The notes: generated by a model from the letters alone, not told the origin. A stretch of DNA of 62,299 bases from Defluviicoccus sp. (GCA_028820505.1 JAPPIT010000023.1:1-62299), one strand, 5' to 3'; numbered from the stretch's first letter, positions 51,392 through 60,687 are shown. Program-made: numbers and translations.

Positions 51392-52177
51392 CTATTTCCC
51401 GAAACGGACTTCCACCTCGCCCAGGGGACCGAAATCGGCGGTCACCGCGTCGCCCGGCCGGCAGCGGACGATGTCGGTCGCGCTGCCGGTGGTGACGATA
51501 TGGCCTGCTTCCAGGGTCGCGTTTCGCGCGCTCAGATGGTTGGCGAGCCAGACCAGCACGTTCCACGGATCGCCGAGGACGTTGCGGCCCGCGCCTTCGC
51601 TCGCCGGGGCGCCGTTGACCCGCACGATGACGGGCTGGGCGGCGAGATCGTGGGTGAGTCCGCCCTCCGCCGCCGGGCCGAGGCAGAGCAGGCCCGCGAT
51701 CGCGTTGTCGGCGATCAGGTCCGCCGCGCTCATCGAGAGCCAGTCCGTGTAGCGCGAATCCGGCACCTCGATCGCGGGATGGACGCTCGCGACCGCTTCC
51801 CGCACCTCTTCGCGAGTGTAGGGCGCGGCGCGGGGAGCGAGCGCGCGGCCCATGACGAAATCGAACTCCGGCTCGATGGTATGGAAATTGACGCGCCCCG
51901 GCGGCACGTGGAGAGGACTCTCGCCCACGAAGTCGGCGAACAGGCGGCCCGAGAAGGGGGCATCCACACCGAACCGCGCCTGCACCCGGGCGTTGGTCGC
52001 TCCGATCTTGTAGCCCGCGACCGCCAGCCCCGCGCGCGCCGCGAGTCCGTCCTGCACCGCGTAGGCCTCGCCGATCGTTCCCGGACGGCAGTCGGACGGC
52101 AGCGCGTCGATCTGCCTGCCGTCTTGCCAGGCTTCCCACAAGGCCGCACCGCCGCGCATCGCCTTCTGACGGTCCAT
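51392..52177 (-). CDS. 2-keto-4-pentenoate hydratase/FAH-family protein
   Basis: 261 residues, the size of 2-hydroxypenta-2,4-dienoate hydratase (MhpD/XylJ) and oxalocrotonate decarboxylase. Visible family parts: G-Y-K-I-G-A-T-N near 70, I-E-P-E-F-D-F-V-M-G (metal-binding acidic residues) and V-H-P-A-I-E-V-P-D-S-R. ATG 52177 has GGGAGAGGGGAGCG upstream. With the tautomerase at 53140 it suggests a meta-cleavage branch for aromatic breakdown, although no extradiol dioxygenase of the classical kind is here. It is the last of three minus-strand genes from 53502. Confidence 0.88.
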   Translation of the reverse strand: MDRQKAMRGGAALWEAWQDGRQIDALPSDCRPGTIGEAYAVQDGLAARAGLAVAGYKIGATNARVQARFGVDAPFSGRLFADFVGESPLHVPPGRVNFHTIEPEFDFVMGRALAPRAAPYTREEVREAVASVHPAIEVPDSRYTDWLSMSAADLIADNAIAGLLCLGPAAEGGLTHDLAAQPVIVRVNGAPASEGAGRNVLGDPWNVLVWLANHLSARNATLEAGHIVTTGSATDIVRCRPGDAVTADFGPLGEVEVRFGK

Positions 52178-52209
52178 GCCGTCGCTCCCCTCTCCCTTCA
52201 CGGCACCGT

Positions 52210-53127
52210 TCAACTGGTCTCCGGCCGCGAGCCGATGCAATCGACCAGCACCTCTTCGAGCGGCACGGGGCGGATGTCCAGGTCGATCAGGGTCCACGCC
52301 CGTTCGCTGACGACGTTGTCGCGTTTCATCAGCTTCACCTGATCGCGGGTCAAGGGCGATTCAGGGAGCAATGTCATCGCGACCGCCAGCATGTCCCACA
52401 CGGGAAAGGGAACCGGAACCGCCGCCGGTCGCTTGCCGATCCGTTCGGCCACCAGCCTCACCAGGTCCTTGTAGGCATAGATTCTCGGTCCTCCAAGTTC
52501 GTATACCCGGCATCGGGTGGCGGAATCGGTCAGGACTTTCAGGCACGTTTCCGCCACGTTTTCGACGAACACCGGCTGGAGCCTGGTAAGCCCCCTTCCG
52601 AACAGCGGCAGAACCGGGGATCGCCGTGCCATGCCCGCGATCCGGTTCAGGAAGTAATCGTCCGGTCCGAATATCGCGCTCGGGCGCAGGATGGTGACGC
52701 TCTCGAAGGCTTCCCCGACGAGCCTCTCTCCGATTCCCCGGGCGCGGACATAGGGCGAGTCCGAGGCTGAATCGGCGCCCAGGCCCGAGACATGGATCAG
52801 CCGCTCCGCTCCCGCCCGCTTCGCCTGCCGGGCGACGTTGAGCGCGCCCTGCCCGTGGATCGTCCCGAACGTCGCGCCGCGCTTCTCGACATAGTGGCCG
52901 ACGGTATTGACGACCCAGGCCGAGTCCTTCACCGCCCGTGCGACCGACGCCTCGTCCGATACATCGGCGCGCACGGCCTCGATCCGGCCCGGCCCGGGGT
53001 GAAAGGTTGCGCGCTCCGGATGGCGCGCGCCCACGCGCACATCGTTCCCCGCGCCCGCCAGCCATTCCGCGATCCGGCGGCCGAGGAACCCGGTCCCCCC
53101 GAACACCGTTACAGGTCTGGATGTCAA
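52210..53127 (-). CDS. NAD(P)-binding protein, NDUFA9-like extended SDR (TTG start)
   Basis: 305 residues. V-T-V-F-G-G-T-G-F-L-G-R-R-I begins at residue 6: a Rossmann G-G-T-G-F-L-G motif. Features such as V-N-T-V-G-H-Y, R-L-I-H-V-S-G-L-G-A and I-L-R-P-S-A-I-F-G-P match the complex I NDUFA9-like family of alphaproteobacteria. No ATG is well placed; TTG 53127 follows an in-frame TAG by four codons and gives the standard start. It could assist assembly of respiratory complex I or act as a ubiquinone-linked reductase. It sits 12 bp after the tautomerase gene. Confidence 0.86.
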   Translation of the reverse strand: MTSRPVTVFGGTGFLGRRIAEWLAGAGNDVRVGARHPERATFHPGPGRIEAVRADVSDEASVARAVKDSAWVVNTVGHYVEKRGATFGTIHGQGALNVARQAKRAGAERLIHVSGLGADSASDSPYVRARGIGERLVGEAFESVTILRPSAIFGPDDYFLNRIAGMARRSPVLPLFGRGLTRLQPVFVENVAETCLKVLTDSATRCRVYELGGPRIYAYKDLVRLVAERIGKRPAAVPVPFPVWDMLAVAMTLLPESPLTRDQVKLMKRDNVVSERAWTLIDLDIRPVPLEEVLVDCIGSRPETS

Positions 53128-53139
53128 TGTCGCACGAGA

Positions 53140-53502
53140 CTATGCGTCGGCCGGCACCCAGGGAGGGAGCGGCGTGCCGCCGCAATAGTGATTCTCCGCC
53201 GGGTTCTCGCGAAACAGGACGTATATGTCGGCGGCCTCCACGCCCATCGTCTCGTTCAGGATTTCCGCGATGGCGTCGACCAGCGCCTTCTTGCGCTCCG
53301 GTCGGCGGCCCGGCCGCAGGTCGATCTCGACCAGGGGCACGCCGTCGCCGATCTCGCCCACCACCTCGCGCACCGCCACATAGTCGTATTTGGTTTCCTT
53401 GGGCGCGAGGGTCTTTAGCACCGCCGCCTTGACCGCGGTGCGGATGGATTTCTGCGTTTCGGCGGGCGTTCCCGAGGGGACTTCGACTCGAATGACGGGC
53501 AT
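53140..53502 (-). CDS. Tautomerase family protein
   Basis: 120 residues. After Met removal Pro1 is exposed (M-P-V-I-R-V-E-V), the catalytic base of 4-oxalocrotonate tautomerase-like enzymes. A second half with R-K-A-L-V-D-A-I-A-E-I and E-A-A-D-I-Y-V-L-F-R-E repeats the beta-alpha-beta pattern; total length suits the cis-CaaD/MSAD-like or tautomerase_3 group. AGGAGAGCCCACC precedes the ATG. The adjacent FAH-type hydratase suggests isomerisation of 2-hydroxymuconate-like intermediates. Confidence 0.88.
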   Translation of the reverse strand: MPVIRVEVPSGTPAETQKSIRTAVKAAVLKTLAPKETKYDYVAVREVVGEIGDGVPLVEIDLRPGRRPERKKALVDAIAEILNETMGVEAADIYVLFRENPAENHYCGGTPLPPWVPADA

Positions 53503-53544
53503 GGTGGGCTCTCCTGCTCTGGCGGTTGACGAGCCGGGCGCTCT

Positions 53545-54765
53545 TTATCGCGACCGTGCCAGGTCTCCCCGTTGGGCGACGATTTCACCGTTCTGAAAAA
53601 CCGTCACGATGCGCTCGGGGGCGCAGAGGACGGAGATGTCTTCCAGCGGATCGCCGTCGACGACGAGAATATCGGCGGCCTTCCCGGCCTCCACCGTCCC
53701 CAGCCGGTCGGACAGTCCGAGAAGTTCCGCGCCCCGGATCGTGGTCGCCTGGATCGCGTCCATCGGGCTCATGCCGAGCGACACCAGCGCGACCATCTCC
53801 TGCGCGTTTTCACCGTGCCGGTTCCAGGGGGTGCCCGCATCGGTGCCCATCGCGACTCGCACGCCTGATCGCAGCGCCCTGGCGCAAGACGCGCGCTGGT
53901 TCTCGATGGCGGCTTCCGCTTTCTCCACCACGTCGGGCTGGATGCCGGACTCGATACCGTTTTTGACCACCAGGTCGACCGCGGCCGCGGTGGGGACCAG
54001 CCAGACGTCGCGCTTCAGCATCATTTCGATGCCCTCGTCGTCGAGAAAATAGGCATGTTCGACGCTCTGCACGCCGGCCCGGATGCCGTTCTTGATCCCG
54101 GACGCGCCATGCGCGTGAACGGCGGTCAGCTTGCCCGCCTTGTCGGCTTCCTCGATCGCCGCGCGCATCTCCGCCTCCTCGAGCTGCGCCGCGCCGATCT
54201 CGTTGCCCTGGGTCAGGATACCGCCCGTCGCCATCAGCTTGACGCAGTCGGCGCCCGCTCGGATCTGTTCCCGGGCCGCCCGGCGCACATCGTCCGCCCC
54301 GTCGGCCTGACGGCCGAACTGCCAGCAATGGCCGCCGGTCATCGTCACCGGCTGGCCGCTCAGGATCAGCCGCGGCGCGGCCGTCGCCAGGCCTTCGTCG
54401 AGCGCCCGCCGGAAGGAAATGTCGATATGGTCCTTGGCGCCCAGATCGCGCACCGTGGTAACGCCCGCCGCGAGCGTCCGTTCGGCATTCCTCGCCATGC
54501 GCAGGACCGACATTGCCGCGGTGTCGCCCACGACCTGAGCGATGGGATCGGCGTCGCCGTCGATGGACAGATGGACGTGGCAGTCGATCATGCCCGGCAT
54601 GACGGTCCGGCCCGCAACGTCGACGACTTCCCCGTCCGGCGTGTCGGGGAAATCCGACATCGGCCGAATGTCGGCGATGGACCCGCCTTCGACGACGATG
54701 AACCGGTCGGGCAGGACCTGCCCGGTCCCGTCTACGATGCGGGCGTTGGAGAGGATGCGTCGCAT
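53545..54765 (-). CDS. Metal-dependent amidohydrolase (Xaa-Pro dipeptidase/imidazolonepropionase-like)
   Basis: 406 residues. The metal motif M-P-G-M-I-D-C-H63-V-H65 is followed by K-L-M-A-T-G-G-I-L-T (a Lys that may be carboxylated), V-H-A-H-G and V-E-H-A-Y-F-L, then A-M-G-T-D-A-G-T-P with the catalytic Asp. This is the set seen in bacterial prolidase/ochratoxinase-type amidohydrolases. No signal peptide is present. It starts at ATG 54765, divergent from the M24 peptidase gene (54954), and its products may be connected with small peptides or cyclic amides. Confidence 0.9.
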   Translation of the reverse strand: MRRILSNARIVDGTGQVLPDRFIVVEGGSIADIRPMSDFPDTPDGEVVDVAGRTVMPGMIDCHVHLSIDGDADPIAQVVGDTAAMSVLRMARNAERTLAAGVTTVRDLGAKDHIDISFRRALDEGLATAAPRLILSGQPVTMTGGHCWQFGRQADGADDVRRAAREQIRAGADCVKLMATGGILTQGNEIGAAQLEEAEMRAAIEEADKAGKLTAVHAHGASGIKNGIRAGVQSVEHAYFLDDEGIEMMLKRDVWLVPTAAAVDLVVKNGIESGIQPDVVEKAEAAIENQRASCARALRSGVRVAMGTDAGTPWNRHGENAQEMVALVSLGMSPMDAIQATTIRGAELLGLSDRLGTVEAGKAADILVVDGDPLEDISVLCAPERIVTVFQNGEIVAQRGDLARSR

Positions 54766-54953
54766 GCCGATGCGTCCACCGGATTGCGGGCGCCGTCGCG
54801 GCGAACCGCGACCGCGCCGCCCTTGACGAAGACCGTTTTCATGACGGAATCCTTATCATCCGCCAACGGGCGGGGAAAGACGCCCTGACGGCAACCCGGA
54901 CCGACGGGTAAGCTCGGTGTCGCGATAGAAAAACAATGCGAGCGAGGTGTCTC

Positions 54954-56105
54954 ATGGCCGCCCCGGCGCAGGAATATGAGAGCCGGAAGGAACGCGCGCG
55001 CGACCTCATGAGGGAACGTGGGATCGACGGCCTCGTGGTGACCGATCCGACGACCTTCTTCTACTTCAGCGGCCAGAGGGCGCCCGCGTGGATGAAGCAG
55101 CGTCCGAACGCGTTCGTCCTTCCGCTGGAAGGGGAGCCCGCGATAATCAGCTGGTCGGGCCCCGGCATGTTCGCGCGGCTTTACGGCCGGCCCTACCCGT
55201 CCTGGGTCGAAGACCGGCGCATCTATCCCGAGGTGCCGTTCGGCACCGACGAACGCGTCGACTGGGGGATTCGCGGGGTTCTGGAGGACCGCGGGCTCGC
55301 GAACGCAACCGTCGCGATCGAGCTCGGCCGCGATACCTGGCTCGGCATTCCGCATGGCGATTTCGTCCGGTTGCAGGACGATCTGCCCGGTGTCCGGTTC
55401 GTGGAATCGGGGCCCGTCATCTGGGGCTGCCGGATGATCAAGTCGGAATGGGAGATCGAGGCGCAGCGCGCGGCCTGCGCCATCGGCGGCCGGGCCTGGA
55501 AGCGCTGTCTGGAAGAGCTCCGCGTCGGCATTTCGTCGACCGAGATCCAGAAGCGCATCGTGACCTATTACATGGACGAGGGCGCGGATCTCGGCTCCGG
55601 TCCGCCGATCGCGCTCGGCGCGACGGGGCCGGGCGGCACGTTCCGGGTCGGCGACGTGCTCTATCTCGACGGCGGCTGCGGTTTCGAGGGCTACCAGATG
55701 GATTTCACCCGCCGGGCGGTGTTCGGCGCGCCGAGCGACCGCCAGCGCCGCGAGCATGACGACATGTGGGAGATCCTGTTCAAGGTCATGGACCGCATGG
55801 TCCCTGGGACCGGCATGGCCGAGATTTTCGAATACTCCCAGTCGCTGCTGGCCGCGACCGGTTTCGTCAACTATTCCGACCACCCGGCGAAGCGCATCGG
55901 CCACGGCATCGGCCTGGAGACCGAGCCGCCGTCGATCAACGCCTTCGACCCCAACGTCCTGCAGGTCGGCATGACGCTGACCCCGGAACCGAAGATCGAG
56001 AGTCCGGACGGGCTGGTGAATCCCGAGGAGCACGTGGTCATACGCGAGCACGGGTGCGAAATACTGTCGACCGAGCCCGGCTGGGAGCTGTTCGTCGTCG
56101 AATGA
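54954..56105 (+). CDS. M24-family aminopeptidase/creatinase-like protein
   Basis: 383 residues: a creatinase-type N-terminal domain (1-150) and a pita-bread catalytic domain. Expected metal ligands: Asp in Y-L-D-G-G-C, Asp in Q-M-D-F-T-R, His in G-H-G-I-G-L, Glu in T-P-E-P, and Glu of E-E-H-V-V-I. These fit Xaa-Pro aminopeptidase or related hydrolases. ATG 54954 is preferred because GCGAGG lies just upstream; an ATG six codons earlier is possible. The stop overlaps the start of the ornithine cyclodeaminase-like gene (ATGA), so the two are coupled. Confidence 0.9.
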   Translation: MAAPAQEYESRKERARDLMRERGIDGLVVTDPTTFFYFSGQRAPAWMKQRPNAFVLPLEGEPAIISWSGPGMFARLYGRPYPSWVEDRRIYPEVPFGTDERVDWGIRGVLEDRGLANATVAIELGRDTWLGIPHGDFVRLQDDLPGVRFVESGPVIWGCRMIKSEWEIEAQRAACAIGGRAWKRCLEELRVGISSTEIQKRIVTYYMDEGADLGSGPPIALGATGPGGTFRVGDVLYLDGGCGFEGYQMDFTRRAVFGAPSDRQRREHDDMWEILFKVMDRMVPGTGMAEIFEYSQSLLAATGFVNYSDHPAKRIGHGIGLETEPPSINAFDPNVLQVGMTLTPEPKIESPDGLVNPEEHVVIREHGCEILSTEPGWELFVVE

Positions 56106-57094
56106 CCGTCATGACGTCGCGGCCTCCCCAACTGCTCCTTCTCGATCGCGCCGACATCGAGGCGGTGGCGCCGCCGCTCGAGCAGATCGTCGAGATCGTC
56201 GAAGAGACCTACCGCATGGACGGCCGCGGCGAGGTCGAGGTGCCGGTAAAGGCGGGCGTGCACCCCGGCCGTCCGCACAGCTTCCTGCACGCCATGCCCG
56301 CCTGGGTCGCCGGCGGGAAGGCGCTCGGGATGAAGTGGATTTCCTACTATCCGGACAATGCCGGGTTTCCCGATTCCTCCGGCCTGATCGTGCTCAACGA
56401 TCCCGCGCACGGGCATCCGGTGGCGATCATGGAGGGGATGTGGATCACCCTGGTGCGGACGGCGGCCTGCGGCGCCGTCGCGGCCAGGCATTGCGCGCGG
56501 CGGAACCCGGTTCGGCTCGGGCTCGTCGGATGCGGCGGACTCGGAAAGTGGTCGCTCAGGGTCCTGTCCGCGCTGTTTCCCACCCTGACGGAGGTGTTCG
56601 TCGCGTCTCGGACGCGGGAGAGCCGGGAGGGATTTTGCGCCGCCATGGGGGATGAGGGGCCCTGGACGCTGACCCCGGCGGAGTCCGCCGAGAATGCGGT
56701 TCGCGACATGGACATCGTCGTCTCGTCGATACCGCAAGGCTCGGAACGCCCGCTGAAGGCCGGCTGGTGGACGCCCGGAATGCTGGCCATCCCTCTCGAC
56801 GTCCTGACCGCCTGGGACGACGAGGCGTTCGAAACGATCGACTGCCTGGTGGCGGACAACGACGCGGGGCTGAGAGCCGCCGCGGCGCAGAGGCGGCCCG
56901 ATTTGCGCCTGCCCGACAGCTTCGTGTCCTTCGGCGACATCGTGCTTGGGAACCGCTCCGGGCGCCTCAGCGACGAGGACCGCATCATGGCGATCCCGAC
57001 CGGGCTCGGGAGCGTCGACATGCCCCTTGCGTGGTCGATCTACCGGCGCGCCCGGGAGGCCGGAATCGGGACGGAGATGGATCTGATGTCCTGA
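56102..57094 (+). CDS. Ornithine cyclodeaminase/mu-crystallin family protein
   Basis: 330 residues. The N-terminal dimer domain includes A-L-G-M-K-W-I-S-Y-Y-P (Lys close to the active site) and the Rossmann domain begins L-G-L-V-G-C-G-G-L-G-K-W (about 140). Family members are NAD(P)-dependent: ornithine cyclodeaminase, imine reductases and alanine dehydrogenases. The start overlaps the previous stop (ATGA). Coupled to a prolidase-like gene, it could reduce or cyclise imino acids released from Pro-containing peptides; that is inference. Confidence 0.88.
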   Translation: MTVMTSRPPQLLLLDRADIEAVAPPLEQIVEIVEETYRMDGRGEVEVPVKAGVHPGRPHSFLHAMPAWVAGGKALGMKWISYYPDNAGFPDSSGLIVLNDPAHGHPVAIMEGMWITLVRTAACGAVAARHCARRNPVRLGLVGCGGLGKWSLRVLSALFPTLTEVFVASRTRESREGFCAAMGDEGPWTLTPAESAENAVRDMDIVVSSIPQGSERPLKAGWWTPGMLAIPLDVLTAWDDEAFETIDCLVADNDAGLRAAAAQRRPDLRLPDSFVSFGDIVLGNRSGRLSDEDRIMAIPTGLGSVDMPLAWSIYRRAREAGIGTEMDLMS

Positions 57095-57108
57095 ACGCCG
57101 GAGTCCGG

Positions 57109-58107
57109 TTACGCCTCCTCCTCCGCGATCCGGCTGCTGAGCACCTTTTCGAAGCGGTAGTCGCCGTAGATCACCGGCGGGTACCCGATCGGGTTATCGG
57201 GGCCGTGGCAGGTCTCGATGCAGCGGATCTCGATATCGTGGCCGGGCTGATGGAAGAACGCGATCGAGAGCCGTTCGGCCCGGTCCTCGCTGCGCGGCGG
57301 GTTGACCACCCGATGGAGCGTCGAGACCCAGCGGTCGTTGGTCCAGCGCGCCATCATGTCGCCGATATTGACCACGAAGGCGCCCGGCGGCGGCCGCACG
57401 TCGATCCACTCCCCCTCCGGGGAGAAGGCCTGCAGGCCGCCCGGCCTGTCCTCGCCGTAGAGGATGGTCAGCGTTCCGTAGTCGGTGTGGGCGCCGGCGC
57501 GCAGCTGGCCGGGCAGCGGCGCCTCCTTCTGGGCCATGTACTTGTTGAAGCGGATATGGCTGATCGAGCGCGCGATCTTGTCGTCGAACCAGCGCTCGTC
57601 GATCCCGAGCGCGAGCGCGAAGACGCGCATCAGCTCGTCGCCGATGCCGCTCAGCGCCCGGTAGTAGGTCTCGAAGGCCTTGCGCATCCCGGCCGGGCGT
57701 TCCGGCCACAGATTAGGCGAGAAGAAGTCCCTGCCGTGACCCTCGGTGTAGTAGGGCTCGTCCGGCAGGTCGAAATCGCCCATGCCGAACATTTCCTGGA
57801 GGTCGGGCGGAGACTCGTTGCCGAGGGTCGCCGCGAGCTTCTGGTTCGCCGGCGGGTCGTAGCCCCTGGTCGCTGCGACGGTCGGGCGCGGCACGCGCAT
57901 CTTCTCTTCCAGCGGCAAGGCGAAGAACTCGTAGGCGAGATCGCGCGACTCGCGGACGACGCGGTCGGGGACGCCGTGGCCCACGATGGTGAAAAAGCCG
58001 ATCGTCTCCAGCGCGTCCCCGACCCGTTCGGCGATGCGCCGCTTTCCCGCCGGGTCGCCCGCGAGCATCGGCGCGATGTCGATCTCGGGAATGCCGTTCG
58101 ATGCCAT
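57109..58107 (-). CDS. Isopenicillin N synthase-like 2OG-Fe(II) oxygenase
   Basis: 332 residues. The iron triad is H207-x-D209 (A-H-T-D-Y-G) and H265 (T-L-H-R-V), with R279-x-S281 for 2-oxoglutarate. The N-terminal DIOX_N region (P-E-I-D-I-A-P-M-L-A-G) is complete. Such enzymes oxidise small metabolites in the cytoplasm; the bacterial clade is often annotated as IPNS-family without known substrate. ATG 58107 is chosen from family alignment. It is convergent with the cyclodeaminase-like gene (14 bp apart) and divergent from the MFS gene. Confidence 0.92.
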   Translation of the reverse strand: MASNGIPEIDIAPMLAGDPAGKRRIAERVGDALETIGFFTIVGHGVPDRVVRESRDLAYEFFALPLEEKMRVPRPTVAATRGYDPPANQKLAATLGNESPPDLQEMFGMGDFDLPDEPYYTEGHGRDFFSPNLWPERPAGMRKAFETYYRALSGIGDELMRVFALALGIDERWFDDKIARSISHIRFNKYMAQKEAPLPGQLRAGAHTDYGTLTILYGEDRPGGLQAFSPEGEWIDVRPPPGAFVVNIGDMMARWTNDRWVSTLHRVVNPPRSEDRAERLSIAFFHQPGHDIEIRCIETCHGPDNPIGYPPVIYGDYRFEKVLSSRIAEEEA

Positions 58108-58230
58108 CGGTAGTCTCTCTCGCGTCACCCACGGATCGAACCACGGCCGCCGGAGGCGGCGCAAGGGCCGCACCGTCCGAATCCGCTAAACTCCGGCACC
58201 GCGCCCCACCCGGGAGGCCCGTCGCTCGGC

Positions 58231-59418
58231 ATGAAGCTGCACTCCGTTCTCCTCGGTATCACGCTGACCATGCTGATGGCGCTGCACGCGTCCACGATCG
58301 ACACGCTGTTTCCCGGGATCCCCGACATCCGTTCGGAGTTCGCGGTCGGCACGGGCGCGGGACAGCTTTCGATGAGCGCGTTCGTCTATGCCTTCGCGGC
58401 GGTCCAGCTGGTTTACGGTCCGCTGTCCGATCGTTTCGGCCGACGGTCCGTTTTGCTGTGGTCGATGAGCGTGTTCACGCTCGGCGCGGCGATGGCCGTC
58501 GTCGCCGATTCGTTCGAGACGCTGGTGGCGTCCCGCATAATTCAGGGGATCGGCGCGGGCGCCGCGCCGGCGGTTGCCCGCGCCGTGGTCCGCGACATCT
58601 ACGGGCCGGAGCGGTCCGGGCAGGTCTTCAGCTACATCATGGCGGCATTCGGCATCGTCGCGGTCGCCAACCCGATCGCCGGCGGCGTGCTCACCGACTG
58701 GTTCGGCTGGCGCGCGATCTTCGTCTACATGGCGGCCTACGGGGCGATCGTCGTCGTCCTGGTGTGGTATCGCCTCGTCGAGACGCTGCCGGCCCGGGAT
58801 CCGGAAGAGCGGGGCCGGAGGCGCCTGCTGCCCAACTACGGCGTGCTGTTCACCGACCGCCGCTTCGTCGCGATTACCGTCAGCACGTGCTGCATCCACG
58901 CCGCGATGTTCGGTTGGCTGTCGGGCAGCATCCTCGTTTTCATCGACTCCTACGGCGCCACGCCGAGCCTCGCGGGGACGCTGATCTCGGTCTCGCTCGG
59001 GGGGTTCATTCTCGGGTCCATGGTTGCGGGACGGATTTCGAACCGCGTGGGCAGCCTGCGCCTGATCGGCGCCGGCCACCTGATATGTCTCGCCTCGGCG
59101 GCGCTCGCCCTGGTGCCCGCCCATGCCGGGGTTCCGTCCGCGCCGTTCACGGTCCTGCCCGTCATAGTTTTCATGTTCGGGGTCGGCTTCGTGATACCGC
59201 CGGGCTCCGCCGCCGCGATCGCGCCCTTCCCGTCTATGGCGGGCGCGGCGTCGTCGTTTCTGGGATTCAGCCAGATCACCGCCAGCTCCACCGTCATATT
59301 GATCAGCGGGTATCTCTATGACGGGACGATGCGGCCGGTCGCGCTGACGATGACCGTCCTGGCGGCGCTGGGGCTCTCCGTGTTCTTCGCCTGGATGCGC
59401 CGGCAGCCGGCGCGGTAG
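58231..59418 (+). CDS. MFS transporter, Bcr/CflA type
   Basis: 395 residues with 12 membrane segments. The motif G-P-L-S-D-R-F-G-R-R between segments 2 and 3 is the MFS motif A, and G-I-G-A-G-A-A-P-A-V-A-R-A-V-V-R-D resembles motif C of drug/H+ antiporters of the Bcr/CflA (DHA1) group. It probably exports drugs or small metabolites in exchange for protons. It ends 1 bp before the end of the convergent methyltransferase gene. Confidence 0.9.
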   Translation: MKLHSVLLGITLTMLMALHASTIDTLFPGIPDIRSEFAVGTGAGQLSMSAFVYAFAAVQLVYGPLSDRFGRRSVLLWSMSVFTLGAAMAVVADSFETLVASRIIQGIGAGAAPAVARAVVRDIYGPERSGQVFSYIMAAFGIVAVANPIAGGVLTDWFGWRAIFVYMAAYGAIVVVLVWYRLVETLPARDPEERGRRRLLPNYGVLFTDRRFVAITVSTCCIHAAMFGWLSGSILVFIDSYGATPSLAGTLISVSLGGFILGSMVAGRISNRVGSLRLIGAGHLICLASAALALVPAHAGVPSAPFTVLPVIVFMFGVGFVIPPGSAAAIAPFPSMAGAASSFLGFSQITASSTVILISGYLYDGTMRPVALTMTVLAALGLSVFFAWMRRQPAR

Positions 59419-59419
59419 C

Positions 59420-60082
59420 TCAGGACCGGCTCGGAACGGGTTGCGCCTTGCGCCAGACGCTGGCCAGCCAGGGTTGCCGGTGGCGCGGCTTTCCCGGCGG
59501 CCGGTAATAGTGATCGACCTCCGCGAAGCCCGCCACGTTCATCCGGCCGCGCCATGTCTCCAGATCGAGGAAGCATCCGAACCGCCCGCCGACCCAGCCC
59601 TCCTCGTTGCCGCCCCGCGGGTTCGAGCTGAACAGCACGCCGCGCGGCTTCAGCGCCTCGCGCAACTGTCCGAGCACCCGGGGCAGTTCCTGGCGCGGCA
59701 CGTGGAACAGCGATGCGTTGGCGAAGATGCCGTCGAACCGCGCGGCGGGCAGGTCCAGCGCGAGGAAATCCTGGTGCAGAACCTCGCAACCCGCCGCGCG
59801 CCGGGCCATCGCGACGAACGCCGCCGCGCCGTCGAGGCCGACCGCCTCGTGGCCCGCCTCGCGGAACGCCATCAGGTCGCGCCCCGGCCCGCAGCCGAGA
59901 TCGAGGATCGAATACGGTGCCTCGCCCTCGATCGCATCGATCAGGGCCGACCGGTTCTGGCTCACGTCGTGGTTCTGCGTGCCCGCCCGGTAGTCGTCGG
60001 CCATCCGGTCGTAGTGACCGATGGTGACGCCGGCGATCTCGCGCAGCGCCGCGTCGTCGTAATGCCCGGGCGGTCGGGTCAT
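59420..60082 (-). CDS. Class I SAM-dependent methyltransferase
   Basis: 220 residues. Motif I is Y-S-I-L-D-L-G-C-G-P-G-R-D (about 55-67), then V-G-L-D-G-A-A-A-F-V (acidic residue binding the ribose), H-Q-D-F-L-A-L-D-L and F-D-G-I-F-A-N-A-S-L-F-H (motif IV). It is a Methyltransf_25/11-like enzyme of unknown acceptor. It begins 27 bp after the rhodanese gene on the same strand. Confidence 0.9.
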   Translation of the reverse strand: MTRPPGHYDDAALREIAGVTIGHYDRMADDYRAGTQNHDVSQNRSALIDAIEGEAPYSILDLGCGPGRDLMAFREAGHEAVGLDGAAAFVAMARRAAGCEVLHQDFLALDLPAARFDGIFANASLFHVPRQELPRVLGQLREALKPRGVLFSSNPRGGNEEGWVGGRFGCFLDLETWRGRMNVAGFAEVDHYYRPPGKPRHRQPWLASVWRKAQPVPSRS

Positions 60083-60109
60083 TCGGTCCGGCCCGCGCGC
60101 GGCGCGCCG

Positions 60110-60520
60110 TCAGGGATAGGGAATTGTCGGCCGCTTCGCCGCGATCCACCCGGCGACGCCGTCCCGCACGTCGTAGACGCGCCGGTACCCGATTTCCCGG
60201 TGCAGGAAGCGGCTCAGCAGGCGGCTCCGCCCGCCGCTGTGGCAGATTATCGCGACCTCCCGGTCCCCGGCCGCGACGGGCGTCAGCTTCGCCATCCAGG
60301 CCCTGACGTCGTAGTTCCCCCTGGCGTCGAAGAAGGTCATCAGGCGGGTCCCCTCGATGACCCCGGTGCGGCGCCACTCGTCCGGCCGCCGGATGTCGAT
60401 GACCTCGACATGCTCCGCCATGAGCCGGGGCAGCGCGCCGCTGTCGACCGCGACCACCTGCGCGCGGAGCGGCGCGATGCACGCCAGCAGCACGACGATC
60501 GAAAGGATGGTTCTCGGCAT
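60110..60520 (-). CDS. Exported rhodanese-like protein
   Basis: 136 residues. A signal peptide (about 1-20, M-P-R-T-I-L-S-I-V-V-L-L-A) precedes one rhodanese domain. The active loop C-H-S-G-G-R-S-R contains the catalytic Cys that forms a persulfide, and I-D-I-R-R-P-D-E-W is the typical D-x-R-x-x-x-E-W motif. It would act in the periplasm as a sulfurtransferase or redox protein. ATG 60520 gives the signal peptide; the frame extends upstream without support. Confidence 0.87.
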   Translation of the reverse strand: MPRTILSIVVLLACIAPLRAQVVAVDSGALPRLMAEHVEVIDIRRPDEWRRTGVIEGTRLMTFFDARGNYDVRAWMAKLTPVAAGDREVAIICHSGGRSRLLSRFLHREIGYRRVYDVRDGVAGWIAAKRPTIPYP

Positions 60521-60609
60521 GGCCGTTTCCCCGCGAACCCGCGTCCCCGAAGTCTCGCACAGGCGCGGCGGAGACGCCATCGCGTCCCGCGTCCGGACCC
60601 GGACGGGTC

Positions 60610-60639
60610 AAAAAAGAAGGGCGGCTCGCGCCGCCCTTC
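60610..60639 (-). terminator. Intrinsic terminator of the porin gene
   Basis: On the minus strand a 10-bp stem GAAGGGCGGC/GCCGCCCTTC closes a GCGA (GNRA) tetraloop and is followed by six T. It lies about 50 bp after the porin stop and is the clearest rho-independent terminator in the window. Confidence 0.93.
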
Positions 60640-60687
60640 GAGTCCGGTCCGGGGCCGGCCGCGCCGGTCCCGGGAAAGCGTCGGACG

